The notes beneath the pieces were generated by a model. That model was not told where the DNA came from, ran no database searches, and worked only from the letters and a program-made list of their open reading frames with translations. Positions 51,823 through 62,168 of a DNA stretch of 64,000 bases are shown piece after piece. How positions within the stretch are numbered: position 1 is the stretch's first letter; each line of letters begins with the position of its first letter. The translations under genes and the position numbers were made by a program. The stretch is from Blepharisma stoltei (lineage: Eukaryota; Ciliophora; Heterotrichea; Heterotrichida; Blepharismidae): positions 660,501-724,500 of the forward strand of contig CAJZBQ010000012.1 in NCBI GenBank assembly GCA_914767885.1. Direction: 5' to 3'.

Positions 51823-52668
51823 TTATTGCTGCTTGCATTCTTGTTTTTCACTTCCAGATCCATCCACTTTCACAGGTTTCGGCTGATTTTCTTCGGCATC
51901 GCCTTCATCTGATTCTTCTCTGATATTCAAGTAAAAAAGCATTGCATTTGGGATTATCTCATCTCTAAACTCAGTTGCTAAGTCAAAATCCTGCTCAAAC
52001 GCTTTCACAATCTCGTGCTCGTCTTCTTCATCCATGGCTTCCAAGTCTTGAGGTGCAGGCATCATTACATTTTTAAAAAAATTGAAGAAGCTCGGTCTGC
52101 TCTCAATTCTTTCAGTTTTCGGTTCCTTGCCTTGCTTACCTTTTTTCTTGCTTTTTTTTACTTGTTGTGTAAGATTGTTTCCTCTCCATATAATTTCTGT
52201 CCCAATAGCTTTTTCCATAACATCTTCATTAGCCATGAAATAGTCTTTTTTTAGGATTTTGTTCTCAATTATAGGGTTATCAGCGAATTCGAACTCAATT
52301 GAAAAGTTTTCGGAGTTGGGGTCTTTTTTGTGCCTGATGTCGACTAAGAATTGAAGTAATGCTTCATCTTGCTCGTAGAGAAACTCGCAGCTTACTGTGT
52401 TGTTTTTTATAGATTTGAACCAAAACCCAGGGACTGAGCTAAGAAGTGCTCTACGCTGCTCGTAGAGTGGTTGATAGCTCTGCTCGTATTTTTCTTGAAG
52501 CTCTTTAAGCTCTTGCAAATAGTTAAGATATAAAGTGTTTCGTTGTCTTTGAATTTCTAAAAGAGGAATTGCAACTTGTTTTTTCTCTTCTGAGAGCTTG
52601 GCAATCATTTCTTCTGCTTTTTTCTCTTGAAGCCTAAGTTCATGGCAATTTAGATTGCCTTCTTCCAT
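51823..52668 (-). CDS. Nucleosome assembly protein (NAP1 family), 281 aa
   Basis: The N-terminal dimerisation helix (LLEIQRQRNTLYLNYLQELK) is followed by the NAP core: VPGFWFKSIKNN, then HKKDPNSENFSIEFEFADNP, IIWRGNNLT and SFFNFFKNVMMP. The C-terminal tail is acidic (ESDEGDAEENQ). Family members chaperone H2A-H2B between cytoplasm and chromatin. The shorter N terminus leaves open the SET-like subgroup. Intact. Confidence 0.9.
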   Translation of the reverse strand: MEEGNLNCHELRLQEKKAEEMIAKLSEEKKQVAIPLLEIQRQRNTLYLNYLQELKELQEKYEQSYQPLYEQRRALLSSVPGFWFKSIKNNTVSCEFLYEQDEALLQFLVDIRHKKDPNSENFSIEFEFADNPIIENKILKKDYFMANEDVMEKAIGTEIIWRGNNLTQQVKKSKKKGKQGKEPKTERIESRPSFFNFFKNVMMPAPQDLEAMDEEDEHEIVKAFEQDFDLATEFRDEIIPNAMLFYLNIREESDEGDAEENQPKPVKVDGSGSEKQECKQQ

Positions 52669-52826
52669 AATTAATAGAGCCTCATAATGGTGTATATCAT
52701 AATTTAATTATTTATACATAAAATTTTGGTTAAAATTTTATTATTATTTCATAAAATAAATATTTTCAGATAAGCAATTCTTTGGTGATTCTCTTAATTT
52801 TTACCGTATATTAATTAACTTATATA

Positions 52827-53723
52827 ATGGCAGACGAAGATCAAGATGAAATAGACTTCTCTAAATCAGCCTATATCTAACTAAAACCTTTTATTAAGCA
52901 AGAATATTTAGCTTAAATTAAATTTTCGCTTCTGATTATTTGAATGGAAATTGTTTAAAGAAATTTTTAATATATGATATTTTGAAAAAATTAACCCCCT
53001 TCCTATCCATAGCAAAAAACTCTACTCACTAATGCAGGGCGAGTAAGATGAAAAAGAAGAAAAAGCCAAAGGCAGGCCCAACACCTGCAAAGAAAGAAAT
53101 TAACCAAGCGCAAGATGCTGACAACAAATATGATGAAATGCTAACACGCATTTTTGAGAGGCTAAGAAAAACAAAAGGAGGTGGTGGGAGTACCGACAAC
53201 CAGCGCTGTATTGTTAAACAGCCAGAAGTAGTCAGAATCGGCTCAAAAAAAACAGGCTGGGTGAATTTTCAAGATATTTGTGATATGCTTAAGCGTCCTT
53301 CAGACCATATGTCACGATTTTTCTTTGTGGAACTTGGCACTGATGGCAGCATAACCCAAGACCTGCAGCTCATATTTAAAGGTAGGTACCTTGAAAAACA
53401 AATTGAGTTTCTTTTGAAAAAGTATTCCTACTCATAAAGATTCCTTTTTTAGTTCATAACTCCCCAAAATAGAATTTAGGTTAGGCTTTATGCAATAAAT
53501 ATACTTTTTAAGTGCTATACTTATTTGCTTGGTCTACATTACTGAGTATGTGCTATGCCAGAATTGTAAGAGCATGCAAACAATTCTTACCAGAGATTCC
53601 AGCATCAGAATGTTTACTATGAAGTGTGAAAAATGCGAATGCACTCGAAGCGTTCAACAGATCAAAGAAGGGTACCACCATCAGACCAAAGCAGACAGGA
53701 AGAAAGCTAAAATGGCTAATTAA
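52827..53723 (+). CDS. EIF2S2: Translation initiation factor eIF2 beta, 204 aa, split by two IESs
   Basis: Exon 1 gives MADEDQDEIDFSKSAYK, then a 170-bp IES (52876-53045). A Lys block KKKKKPKAGPTPAKKE follows, then the eIF5/eIF2B core (YDEMLTRIFERL, HMSRFFFVELGTDGSI, RYLEKQIEFLLKKY). A 112-bp IES (53425-53536) precedes the zinc ribbon ITEYVLCQNCKSMQTILTR and CEKCECTRSV. Exons total 615 nt, in frame. The protein recruits eIF5 and eIF2B to eIF2. The animal-type N-terminal Lys-block region is reduced. Confidence 0.93.
52876..53045. mobile_element. MITE-derived IES in eIF2 beta, 170 bp
   Basis: The right end ACTCACTAATGCAGGGCGAG resembles the inverted family terminus; the left end (TCTAACTAAAACC) does not. 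Using TA 52874-52875 and 53044-53045 the join is GCC TAT AAG ATG, in frame. The next TA two bases upstream would give a stop. Confidence 0.82.
53425..53536. other. Short IES in eIF2 beta, 112 bp
   Basis: The insert lacks the MITE terminus (though ACTCCCC occurs inside) and is bounded by TA 53423-53424 and 53535-53536. Removal joins AAG TAC ATT ACT GAG, giving the conserved KYITEYVLC. An in-frame TAA lies 12 codon bases into the insert. Confidence 0.85.
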
Positions 53724-53756
53724 TTTCAGATTTAAAAATATGTTATAAATATAAAT

Positions 53757-56352
53757 TTATAAACCTGTAAATGCATAACCTGCTGATGAAACTCCAAGCA
53801 AGATAAGCAGCACACTCCAAAGAGATATGGAAATCACCACAGGGTAGTTGCAAGATACTTTCCAATAGATCAGGGTCGGTATGATAATGTCAAAAAATAT
53901 CACTGTTGTCCCACCTATTACTTTGTAGTATGTGAAAGGAATTGTGAAAAAATAAGCAAAAATGCCAATGTTGATGCTTATCATAAGTTTCACTATAAAA
54001 TATGTTTTGGGGCTAAAACTTATGCATGGAAGCATTTCGATGATCATTATGACAAATTGATGCAGATTAATCACTGTATTCACTGTTAAAATATCTTATC
54101 TTATCTTATTAAACTTATTGGAAAGCCCATTTTTAATTTTCCAAGAACTTTTTTCATTCCTACGCTTTCCGTTGCTTGCTGGCTCGTGTATTACCTTGCA
54201 TGAACTGCATCTGCTGACCTTTTGGTCGAGGATTTGCACTCGCTACCCATTAGCTAATGAGTTATGCAGCTATGCCTCGAGTCAGCAACGATTGATGAAG
54301 CTCCCTTTCACTTTCCGCTCATCCTCTCTGAGGCAAAAACTTGGATTTGGAGAAAAGCTTTCAGTCGGCTTCTCCTGCATTGAGCTTTTAAAAAATCCAG
54401 CAGAAACCTATCAGATATATATTCCTAAACACCATCATTCCTCCTCGAGGTCTCTGATCCCCACTAGACTTGGTATATGCTACATGTTTAAGATTTAATG
54501 TATATTACTGTTTAAATAGCAATAAAGAGCATCTTTGCAACAGTCAGAAGCCAACTTGCCTCAATGCTGAGATCCTCTGCAATGCTTTTATAGTAGTAAA
54601 ATAAAAATAAAATAGAAAATAATAGACAGCTGAACCCAAACTGGGTGTATTTCATAGTCTTTATTTCTTTGTAAGAACTTTTTTTAAAGCCTTCATAGGC
54701 CATAGGAATTGTGAATAAAGTATGAAAAGCATATACAACTACTGCAGCACTATCAGCAAATCCTGCATTAATTGTTATAGGCCACGTCTTCACACGACAA
54801 CTATTTTATAACAACTATTTTTTGGCCTTTTTTTTAGCGTATTTTTTTATGTTAGTTTTTTGGCCTAAAAAAAACTAGGCCAAAAAATTATTCCTTATGA
54901 AATAGGCGTCATATGAAGGAACTGTTATAGGCTTTGATTCTGTCAGTATATCGATTATCCCTTCGATATAAAATGGAACTTGCACCAATATGATTGCTGT
55001 TAAATAAAATAGCGAAGTCCAGCAAAGAACTGAAAAATACTTTATGATTATTTGTTGATTGAATATCCCTAACAGCAAAATAATTGTAATAAAACTAAAA
55101 CTCAAAAAAAAATTGTAGTAGTCGTTTGTGATCTTATAATCACTTACATTCCCAATTCGATATGAATCTTTTATTCTTTATTACTGGGATGACCATTTTC
55201 ATTTGTTTTTAAGATATTTAATTATTATAAAAGTGCCTTAAAGTATTTCAGGTGAATATGTATTTTGAAATCTAGAAGATTAAAGGATAATAAATTAATT
55301 TTTGAAAATTTAAACAATAACCATATATTTGCCTTATAAAAAGCTAATTAGCATACAGCATTTTTATAACATTTTTATGAGCTATAATTGGGAAGAGTCA
55401 GGGTGTAAAAAACTTCTTTGAAAAATCCAGCTGCAAATGCTTGATTTGAACATAATATTCCATGATCAAAATATGGCGATACTAGAATATTCTGCTCTTC
55501 CGATCAGAAATTCTGCTTTTCCGAACAGAAATTCTGCTTTGGCTGATTTTAATTATGAAGTCTGGCTTCACCCAGAGAATTTATTCAGCAATGATCGTGT
55601 ATTATGCGCAAGAGCGCGCACCCTTAGAAGAAAGAGAGCGCACCCTTAGAAGACCATCCCTTCAGGAGTCGAATTTTTTTCTGGCAGTGTGCCACAAACC
55701 CCAGACGATGGAGACTGAGACCTTTAGTGTGCCTGATGGACGCAGGTTGGTTTGCCTCAAAGCTGGAAGGACAGCCGTCAAAATCCGAACACCAAAGCTA
55801 AGGGTCCATTCCAGATTAAGGCCAAGTGGTGGATGACATATCGTTGGCGGTGAATCCCGAAGCAGGAGCGGAAAGCTCGTCCAGGTGATATGTAATATGG
55901 CATTAAACTAAGACAAATATAGCTAATTAAGATGAGTTAAGAAATAATAGTCCAAATATGCTCAATCCCAAGCAAATTTTCATAGCTCTTCTGGTTCGTT
56001 TTCCATAAAGATGATAAATCATTTTCATTAAATCTACGTCATGAGTAGACTTCATTCCCCATAAAATAACTTTTTGAAAAAACACGAATGTAAGCCCAGT
56101 TGCTGTGAAAATAATAGAACCAAGTATTAGTCCGCATTCTCTGAACAAAAAGTCTAGGCAAAAAAAACCTGCGCCTATTGAGCCTGAGCTTAGAAGACTT
56201 ATTTCGGCATTTCTAGAAGAAGAGAATAATATTGGAAAAATCCTCTGTCAAAATGACACTCGAGGGTTTTTAATCTCTTCTTGACCAGTTGAAGATTCAG
56301 CTTGATCAGCACATAATGGCTCAGTTATATCTGATGCTTTTATAAGAGACAT
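53757..56352 (-). CDS. Amino-acid transporter (Aa_trans type), germline copy with several inserts
   Basis: The N-terminal part (MSLIKASDITEPL..., SIGAGFFCLDFLFRECGLIL, TATGLTFVFFQKVILWG, RTRRAMKICLGLSIFGLL) matches the start of the AAAP family. After a poorly resolved insert (about 55180-55925), helices resume: DSYRIGN, a 15-nt intron GTAAGTGATTATAAG, then ITNDYYNFFLSFSFITIILL. An 87-bp IES (54804-54890) precedes KTWPITINAGFADSAAVVVY. A 425-bp SINE-like insert (54094-54518) precedes LTVNTVINLHQFVIM. The stop is at 53757. The last two inserts close in frame; the first does not, so part of helix 3 is unplaced. It may be a pseudogene. Confidence 0.65.
54094..54518 (-). mobile_element. tRNA-like SINE-type insert in the transporter gene
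   Basis: The insert is bounded by TA 54092-54093 and 54517-54518. Longer edge similarity (ATTTTAACAGTGA against ATTTAAACAGTAA, minus strand) looks like a diverged target duplication. On the minus strand near 54301-54225 it carries AGGCATAGCTGC and, about 38 nt on, GTGCAAATCC, close to pol III box A and box B, with a 5-bp anticodon-like stem between. Removal gives GCT ATT TTA ACA in frame. Confidence 0.7.
54804..54890. other. Short palindromic IES in the transporter gene, 87 bp
   Basis: The minus strand after TA reads ATTTTTTGGCCTAGTTTTTT; mirror copies GGCCAAAAAA lie at about 54852 and 54821. The insert brings an in-frame TAG. Using TA 54802-54803 and 54889-54890 the join is AGG AAT AGT TGT CGT, in frame. 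Confidence 0.75.
55180..55925. mobile_element. Complex insert in the transporter gene, partly SINE-like
   Basis: The left third (about 55180-55450) is AT-rich. The rest (about 55460-55910) is GC-rich, with ATATGGCGATACTAG at one end, tandem GAAATTCTGCTTT units near 55505 and a duplicated GAGCGCGCACCCTTAGAAGA. It separates transporter helices, but no TA pair I tried joins the frames, so the edges are approximate and more than one insert may be present. Confidence 0.5.
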
Positions 56353-56650
56353 TAATTATGATAAATTATGAGAAGCTCAGTTGCTGATAAAAAATATTAG
56401 GAGTGGATAATTTTTAATGCCATTAATTATAAAATAGTTATCTAATTGAGTATTGAGTTAGCGAAATTAGATTAAGGATGATATAAGACAATGTATTAAA
56501 AATACCAATGAATATTTAGTCTGGATATTTGAGAATAGCAAGTTGATTAAAAAATCAATAAAGATTACTTATTTTTTGTTATGCATCTTAAGTCATTATT
56601 ATTCTATTAGCAATTTTATGAGACAACAGAATTGAAAGTATAAACTATAA

Positions 56651-59447
56651 TTAAGCGTTATCATATTCACAAATACAATACTCTGGATTCAGTCCTAACT
56701 CATTACTTTTTTCTTCACAAATCCCTCCATATTCATCTAATCTATCTATATTCATAATTTGTGCACAATTTAAAATGGCACTTAGGAGTAGAAACGCAGT
56801 CCTGCAACTGAGCTTAGTGAGAGAAATCCTAGATTTCTTGAATCTATATTGAGTCTGGCGTAGATAGAGAAGTCCTAGGAGGCTTGGGGACATGAGCAGG
56901 TCTAACGGTTAGGTTGATTCCTGTTACCGTTACTCGGAGCTTTCAGTCCAAGCAGAGATTTAGGGAATAGAAATTAAAAAGATTAATGTTATTTAACAGC
57001 ATAGCAAATGATTTGTACAAGCAATCTTTGATGATCATAAATAATTGGAATGCCATGGTGAGTTTTATCATCTTCATGCACGTGATACTCAACCAAAAAT
57101 CTTGCAGGAGAATACTTCGCTGTGAACTCAATTTTTAAGTCTAAATACGATCATTGGGGATCGTGAAACACTCCTGCAATTTCATTTGGAATTATTTTTT
57201 TACACAAATTAGAAGAGACTTGATCAGGAGTATGAGATACTTCATTCATCTTGTCACATGCTATTTGGATTAAATCATGCACAAACACCTTTAAATATTT
57301 CATTTTCCAAAATTCTGGCTTAATTTCTCTATAGCTTTGGCATGAGCATAGTTGAGCTGGAATATTTGCAAAAGTGTCACAATTTCTTGAGGTTGGAATT
57401 TCTGCAGAAAATAAATCATACGCGTATTTATTTTTAGAGTCTCTTGTCAAGGAAATTCTATTCAAAATTCCTAATAAAGTTTGTCTTATATCTTGCTTAG
57501 TTACTAATCTTAGTGTATTTTTTGATAATGTTTCATAGGATTTGGGTACTGAATTTATATAAAAATCACTTGAAATCATTATAAAAACTGGCAATTTCAT
57601 TTCTTGGTCACCATCTACTGACTCCCTGCCCTCTCCGTGAGTGAACAAAACCATTAGAAAAATCCCTATTTTTTGCCCAAAAGCCCACCCTCCGTGAGTG
57701 AACAAAAATTTTTCTAATAGAAAAATTTTTTTATGGAAAAAAAATTTGATATATAAATGATAATTATTATAACGAAATCTAGAGCTAATTCTGTTTAATT
57801 TTAAACGAATTTTTAAAACATAAATTTTATAAATTAAATTAATATTTGCTTTCCAATTTTTGTGAATTAGGAATTTTAAAATTTCGAAAAAAAATAAATT
57901 TTTTTAAAAAAAAAAAAATTAACCCCCCTCCGTGAGTGAACAAAATTTTTTTGTTCACTAACGGAGGGGGGGAGTGAGTATTTTCAGTTTCCATATCTCA
58001 TGCCATGATCACCTAGCAAATTTATCATGACTTCATGCGTCTTACTCCCCCTTGGATGGCAGAATAACAATGTAAATATAAAATCTTTATATAGACAATA
58101 TTTTGATATCTAATTAACTATTATATAATAATGATATCTCCTACTTTTTCAATTAAATTTAAAACATCTTGCATATTTAAATATTATTTTAAAATTTAAA
58201 AAAAAATCTTGAGGTAAGTTAGTGGCTTTTGGTAAAAACGTTGTTAAAAATTCAGATAAGTCTGGGTCTAAAGTTTGCGCATGCCTTCCTGTGGATTCAT
58301 GAGCAGCATTTAAATGAACATAACTTCATTGATTTACATCTGAGTACATATTTAATAAATCTTGCAAATACTGAAAAATATAAACATGAGACATTTGAGA
58401 GCCAATACACCTTTGCTTCATTTTCTTATTTTTATTTGTAACATAGTCTGTGTACTTTTGGGCTGCACAGAAAAATTGTCGTGATACAAAATCAATGTCT
58501 GGTTCAGGGCCTATATTATTATAAACTCTATAATCACAATCATCAGTAAGCATTGAAGTAATGAATCCTCGCCTTTTAAAGTCGACCCATATAGCTTTTT
58601 CTCCCATTTTATCATTTTCTTTTGATTTTTTTAATTTTTTTGCATCTTTATCATCTATGAATAATGGTGTTACATTATTAACAGTTGCTTTTCCAGCTAT
58701 ATTGTGTAGTTTGAAATCAAAAATTTTGAATTCTTTGACAAAATTATTTAAAACTTCAACTGTTTTAGGCAATTTTTGGAAAAAATGCCTTCTTGAAAAA
58801 CTATCCAAACCTAGCGTCAATATAAATAAAGGTTTTTTTAAGTGATTGTCTTTTGATAAACTCTTTGCCCTCTCATGGATATAATAATCATAGCTTGGCC
58901 TATGCCAGGCAACATCAAAATTTTCTTTATAGTCGCATGTCGCCAGCAAAAAATCTGTATTAGAATTCAATTTCAGTTTTTTTGAAAAATGTTCAGATTG
59001 CCAAAGCCTTTTGTGGGCTTTTCATGACGGGTATTTTACGTTTCCAGTTGGGCCTTGAACTAGAGCTGCGTCAGTATAATTTTTGCATGCCATGGAGAAA
59101 GCTCTTTCTGATATATCTCATTTTGGTTCTTTTATAAGAGAAGAGCATGTCGGAAACTTATAGCTTGGAAATAATGATTCGGCTTCTTCTCAACTGTAGC
59201 CAAATGAAAAAGGAGTACAAATAAGATTTTTTACATCTAGCAACTGAAAGATATTTTCATATGCAATTTCACCTTTAGATGACTTCTGAGTTGTTTCTGG
59301 CGGATCGTAGTACATGACTGGCCCTAAATCGATTTTTCTCTCTTGCATAGTAACAATTGAATTAAGATCGTCATCTGAAGATTTGAAGTAGAGAATTATA
59401 CATGACAAAATTATCCACAGCAGTATAAAAATAGGCAATTTTGTCAT
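56651..59447 (-). CDS. DUF229 sulfatase-like type II membrane protein, three inserts
   Basis: An N-terminal anchor (LPIFILLWIILSCIILYF) leads into the lumenal DUF229 domain: FILTLGLDSFSRRHFFQKLP, YVHLNAAHESTGRHAQTLD, LLGDHGMRYG and LRLVTKQDIRQTLLGILN. The Cys-rich end is YGGICEE and EYCICEYDNA. Several TGA codons encode Trp. IESs at 58045-58221 and 57618-57980 and a SINE-like insert at 56762-57012 interrupt it. The first and third close in frame. The second leaves the flanking frames one base apart, so this copy may be damaged or use another boundary. The family resembles alkaline-phosphatase-fold sulfatases; substrate unknown. Confidence 0.75.
56762..57012 (-). mobile_element. SINE-like insert in the DUF229 gene
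   Basis: It shares GAGCTTAGTGAGAGAA, AGAGAAGTCCTAGG and AACGGTTAGG with the CEP104 insert. Diverged 12-bp repeats (ATAATTTGTGCA at 56755, ATGATTTGTACA at 57009) bound it. Joining through them gives CTT GTA CAA ATT ATG AAT, in frame with the Cys-rich C terminus. Exact edges are uncertain. Confidence 0.6.
57618..57980. mobile_element. MITE-type IES in the DUF229 gene, 363 bp
   Basis: This is a complete family copy with four terminus motifs: left outer CCCTCTCCGTGAGTGAACAA, left inner CACCCTCCGTGAGTGAACAA, right inner CCCCTCCGTGAGTGAACAAA, and inverted right outer GTTCACTAACGGAGGGGG. TA lies at 57616-57617 and 57979-57980. Simple excision leaves the frames one base out of phase. Confidence 0.85.
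58045..58221. mobile_element. MITE-derived IES in the DUF229 gene, 177 bp
   Basis: The left end CTCCCCCTTGGATGGCAGAA and the right end TCTTGAGGTAAGT are related to the terminus of the element at 63476. TA lies at 58043-58044 and 58220-58221. Removal gives GCC ACT AAG ACG CAT on the minus strand, in frame with the DHGMRYG motif. Confidence 0.82.
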
Positions 59448-59642
59448 TTATAATTTTTATCATATTCTGATACCATTTGATGAAGAGCTTTCATATATTG
59501 ATTCTGACCATTGCGAAATATTTAAATTAATATAAATATTTAAAGTAAAGTAACGCTTGGGAAATCTGTTGATGACTGGAGAATAAATGATAATAATGAT
59601 ATTAAAAAATAAGTTATCTTCTGATCTGGCCTATCAGCTATA

Positions 59643-61357
59643 ATGGGAAATAAATCATCAAGCAAAAAAGTGCCAGAAAAGCTAAGATATCGGCAAGCTG
59701 ATTATCCAATAACGACTGAAATAGATTTATATAATGATGATGAAGCTATAGAAATCAGAGAATCAGAGACTAAAACTATTTCAGATATAACGCCGTATGA
59801 TCAAAAATTGCAGTTATTAATGAAGCCTGCTCTAAGCTATTTGCAAATTAATGGCACATTACCCCAAGAAATGCCATGCCAGCTATCAATGCAAGCTTCA
59901 GAGACTTCAATATCTGAAGAAACTCTTCGTCAAGGAGTTGACATTATATGTGTAATTGATGTAAGTGGAAGCATGAGGGGACCAAAACTTGAATTAACTA
60001 AAAAGACACTCGAATTTATGGTCAACCAGCTTTGCGAAAAAGATCGAGTTAGCTTGATTGCATTCAATAATATTGTTACTAGGATTCAGCCCTTAATAAG
60101 AATGACTCCACATGGCAAAGCTCAAACTATAGAAGAAATAAGAAATCTTGAAGCAAATGGAGGCACTGATATTACCGGAGGCTTGCACCATGGAATTAAA
60201 ACGTTAATATCCTATTTAAGAGAAACCAAAACTAGGAAAAATGCCTATTTTGGAATTTGACTGTATTTAAGAACACAACAAAATTTTTTAACTTTTTTTT
60301 GTTATGAAATAGTTTCATATATATTTTATTTTAAACGGCATTCTCAACATAAATTTAAATATTTAATTATAATTTTTTTAAAAAAATTCCTCACTCTTAA
60401 AGGTAGGAGGTAGAAGATCGAAAGATTGTTAATAAAATATCTTCAATCGTTTTACTTTCAGATGGGCGTGATAAACAAAAAGATACATCACTAGATCGTG
60501 GAAAAGCTAGTATTGACTCTTCATCGTTAAAAGATTACTCAATTCATACTTTTGGATATGGCTCTGGGCACGATGCTCAGCTATTAAGTGCAATTTCCCA
60601 ATTAAGAAATGGAGGATTTTATTATGTTGAAAAGAGCGAGTCCATCCCAGAAGCATTTTCAAACTGTTTAGGAGAATTAATGTCAGCAGTTGCTGATCAA
60701 ATCCAAGTCCGTTTGCAAACTCAGGCTACAGATGTTTCATTTTCACTCACAAAAGTTTATTCAGAAAACGGGGACTCCACATTTGCAATGCCTCCTGTTC
60801 TTACAGGAGATAAAAAAGAAGCCATATTTATTTTGAGTTTTCCTTCTTGCCAGCAGCAGTTCCCACAGCCTTATATAATAAGCCCTGTAAAAGGATTTAT
60901 TAAATATAGACTGATAAGGACTGGAGAAGAAATTGAAGAAGAATGCTACCTCAATATTCCTGTTTTTAATGAAAATGATGCAATAGATTCCATTGAAATT
61001 GATGAAGATGTAATGGTTAATTTCTATAGAGTTAAGAGTGCAGAAATCTTAAAAGAAGCCGGAGAGCTTGGGGATAAAGGAAACATGGAAGGGGCTAGAA
61101 ATTTGCTCCAAAAAGGTGCAGATGAGCTGAAAGTTTCAGTTGTTGCAGAAAATTCAATAGTTAAAATACTGATTAATGACTTGGAAAATACAAAAGGCAG
61201 GTTTTTGAATGAAAGAGAATATGAGCATGGAGGGAAAGCAGAAGTCATGAGCAAAGCAAGAGGGCATTTTAGTAAAAGAGAACAGAATGTTGAATGCTAT
61301 AAGAACAGTTGCCAAAAAGAAATATCGAAATGCTCTAAAGAATATTTTGCTAATTAA
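59643..61357 (+). CDS. VWA-domain protein, probably myristoylated, 523 aa
   Basis: The protein starts MGNKSSSKKV, an N-myristoylation signal. A von Willebrand factor A domain begins near residue 100 with the complete MIDAS DVSGSMRGPK and continues VSLIAFNNIVTRIQPLI and NGGTDITGGLHHGIKTL. A 143-bp IES (60270-60412) then precedes SSIVLLSDGRD and HTFGYGSGHDAQLLSAISQL. A C-terminal helical region follows (AEILKEAGELGDKGNMEGAR). This domain order is common in ciliates and in plant copine-like or RING-VWA proteins; partner unknown. Exons total 1572 nt, in frame. Confidence 0.85.
60270..60412. other. IES in the VWA gene, 143 bp
   Basis: This AT-rich insert ends ATTCCTCACTCTTAAAGGTA and brings an in-frame TAG within its right part. 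TA 60268-60269 with TA 60411-60412 gives GGA ATT TGA CTG TAT TTA GAA GAT in frame. The left TA is the only one I found with the right phase, but it leaves about ten extra residues compared with typical VWA domains, so the left edge is less certain. Confidence 0.65.
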
Positions 61358-61582
61358 TAAACGATAGATTCTCATATAAACTATTTTTTTTTGCTTCATT
61401 GAGAATAATATAAAACTGAAATTATAGTAATTTCTATTTTCGAATTATTTTAAAGTATAATTTTCGAAACTTGATCATCGCCCATATTTTCAAAATTAGG
61501 AAGACTAGTATTGATCACATTTCGGCTAATTCGGTTGGAATGCTATCAAGTTCAGTCGCTCGTCTGTGATATTGATTGCTTA

Positions 61583-61892
61583 CTTCCCCCTCTGTGAGCG
61601 AACAAAATCATTGGAAAATCCCTAGTTTTTTTGGGTAAAAATACTCCCTCCGTGGGTGGACAAAAATTTTTTATGAAAGAAAATTGATATATTAGCGACA
61701 ATTCTTTTTAATGAAATTTTATTTGATAATAAACGGCTTGCATTTTAAAACATAAATTTTGCAAATTAAAATAATTTTTACTTCTCAAATTTGAATTTTT
61801 TTTAAATTTTGAAAAAAAGATGATTATAAATTTACATATAATTTTTTTTAAAAAACAAATATGTTTTTGTTCGCTTACGGAGAGGGGAGTTA
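61583..61892. mobile_element. MITE-type element, 310 bp
   Basis: The left outer terminus is CTTCCCCCTCTGTGAGCGAA, the inner one is CTCCCTCCGTGGGTGGACAA, and the right terminus is TTCGCTTACGGAGAGGGGAG. TA lies at 61581-61582 and 61891-61892. It lies in a spacer or splits the small minus-strand frame at about 61893-62080. Confidence 0.85.
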
Positions 61893-62080
61893 GAAAACAG
61901 ATCACAATAAGATTTCGACGGATTTAGCCACATGGATATTGTAAATTTAGGTGCTAGAACTATATTTCTGGTACATGAAGATATATTCATAAAGGATTTT
62001 CCCACTGACGTCATATGTTTTGTACAGCGTTCCAGTAAATGATGATAATTATTATTTTCATAGTCTAACACTTGCATATG
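61893..62080 (-). CDS. Doubtful reading frame, possibly a LamG-like fragment
   Basis: The minus-strand frame MQVLDYENNNYHHLLERCTK... contains LAPKFTISMWLNPS, which resembles the first strand of laminin-G/concanavalin-type domains. It would continue across the MITE-type element as CDLFSKQSISQTSD to a stop. The opposite strand is also open for much of this stretch. It could be a gene remnant or chance. Confidence 0.2.
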
Positions 62081-62168
62081 AAGCAAATATCGGAGACTAT
62101 GATACTTCGGATTATGGGAAATATTATTGGCTATATTTATTCGCTTATACCATTATAATCCATTGATT

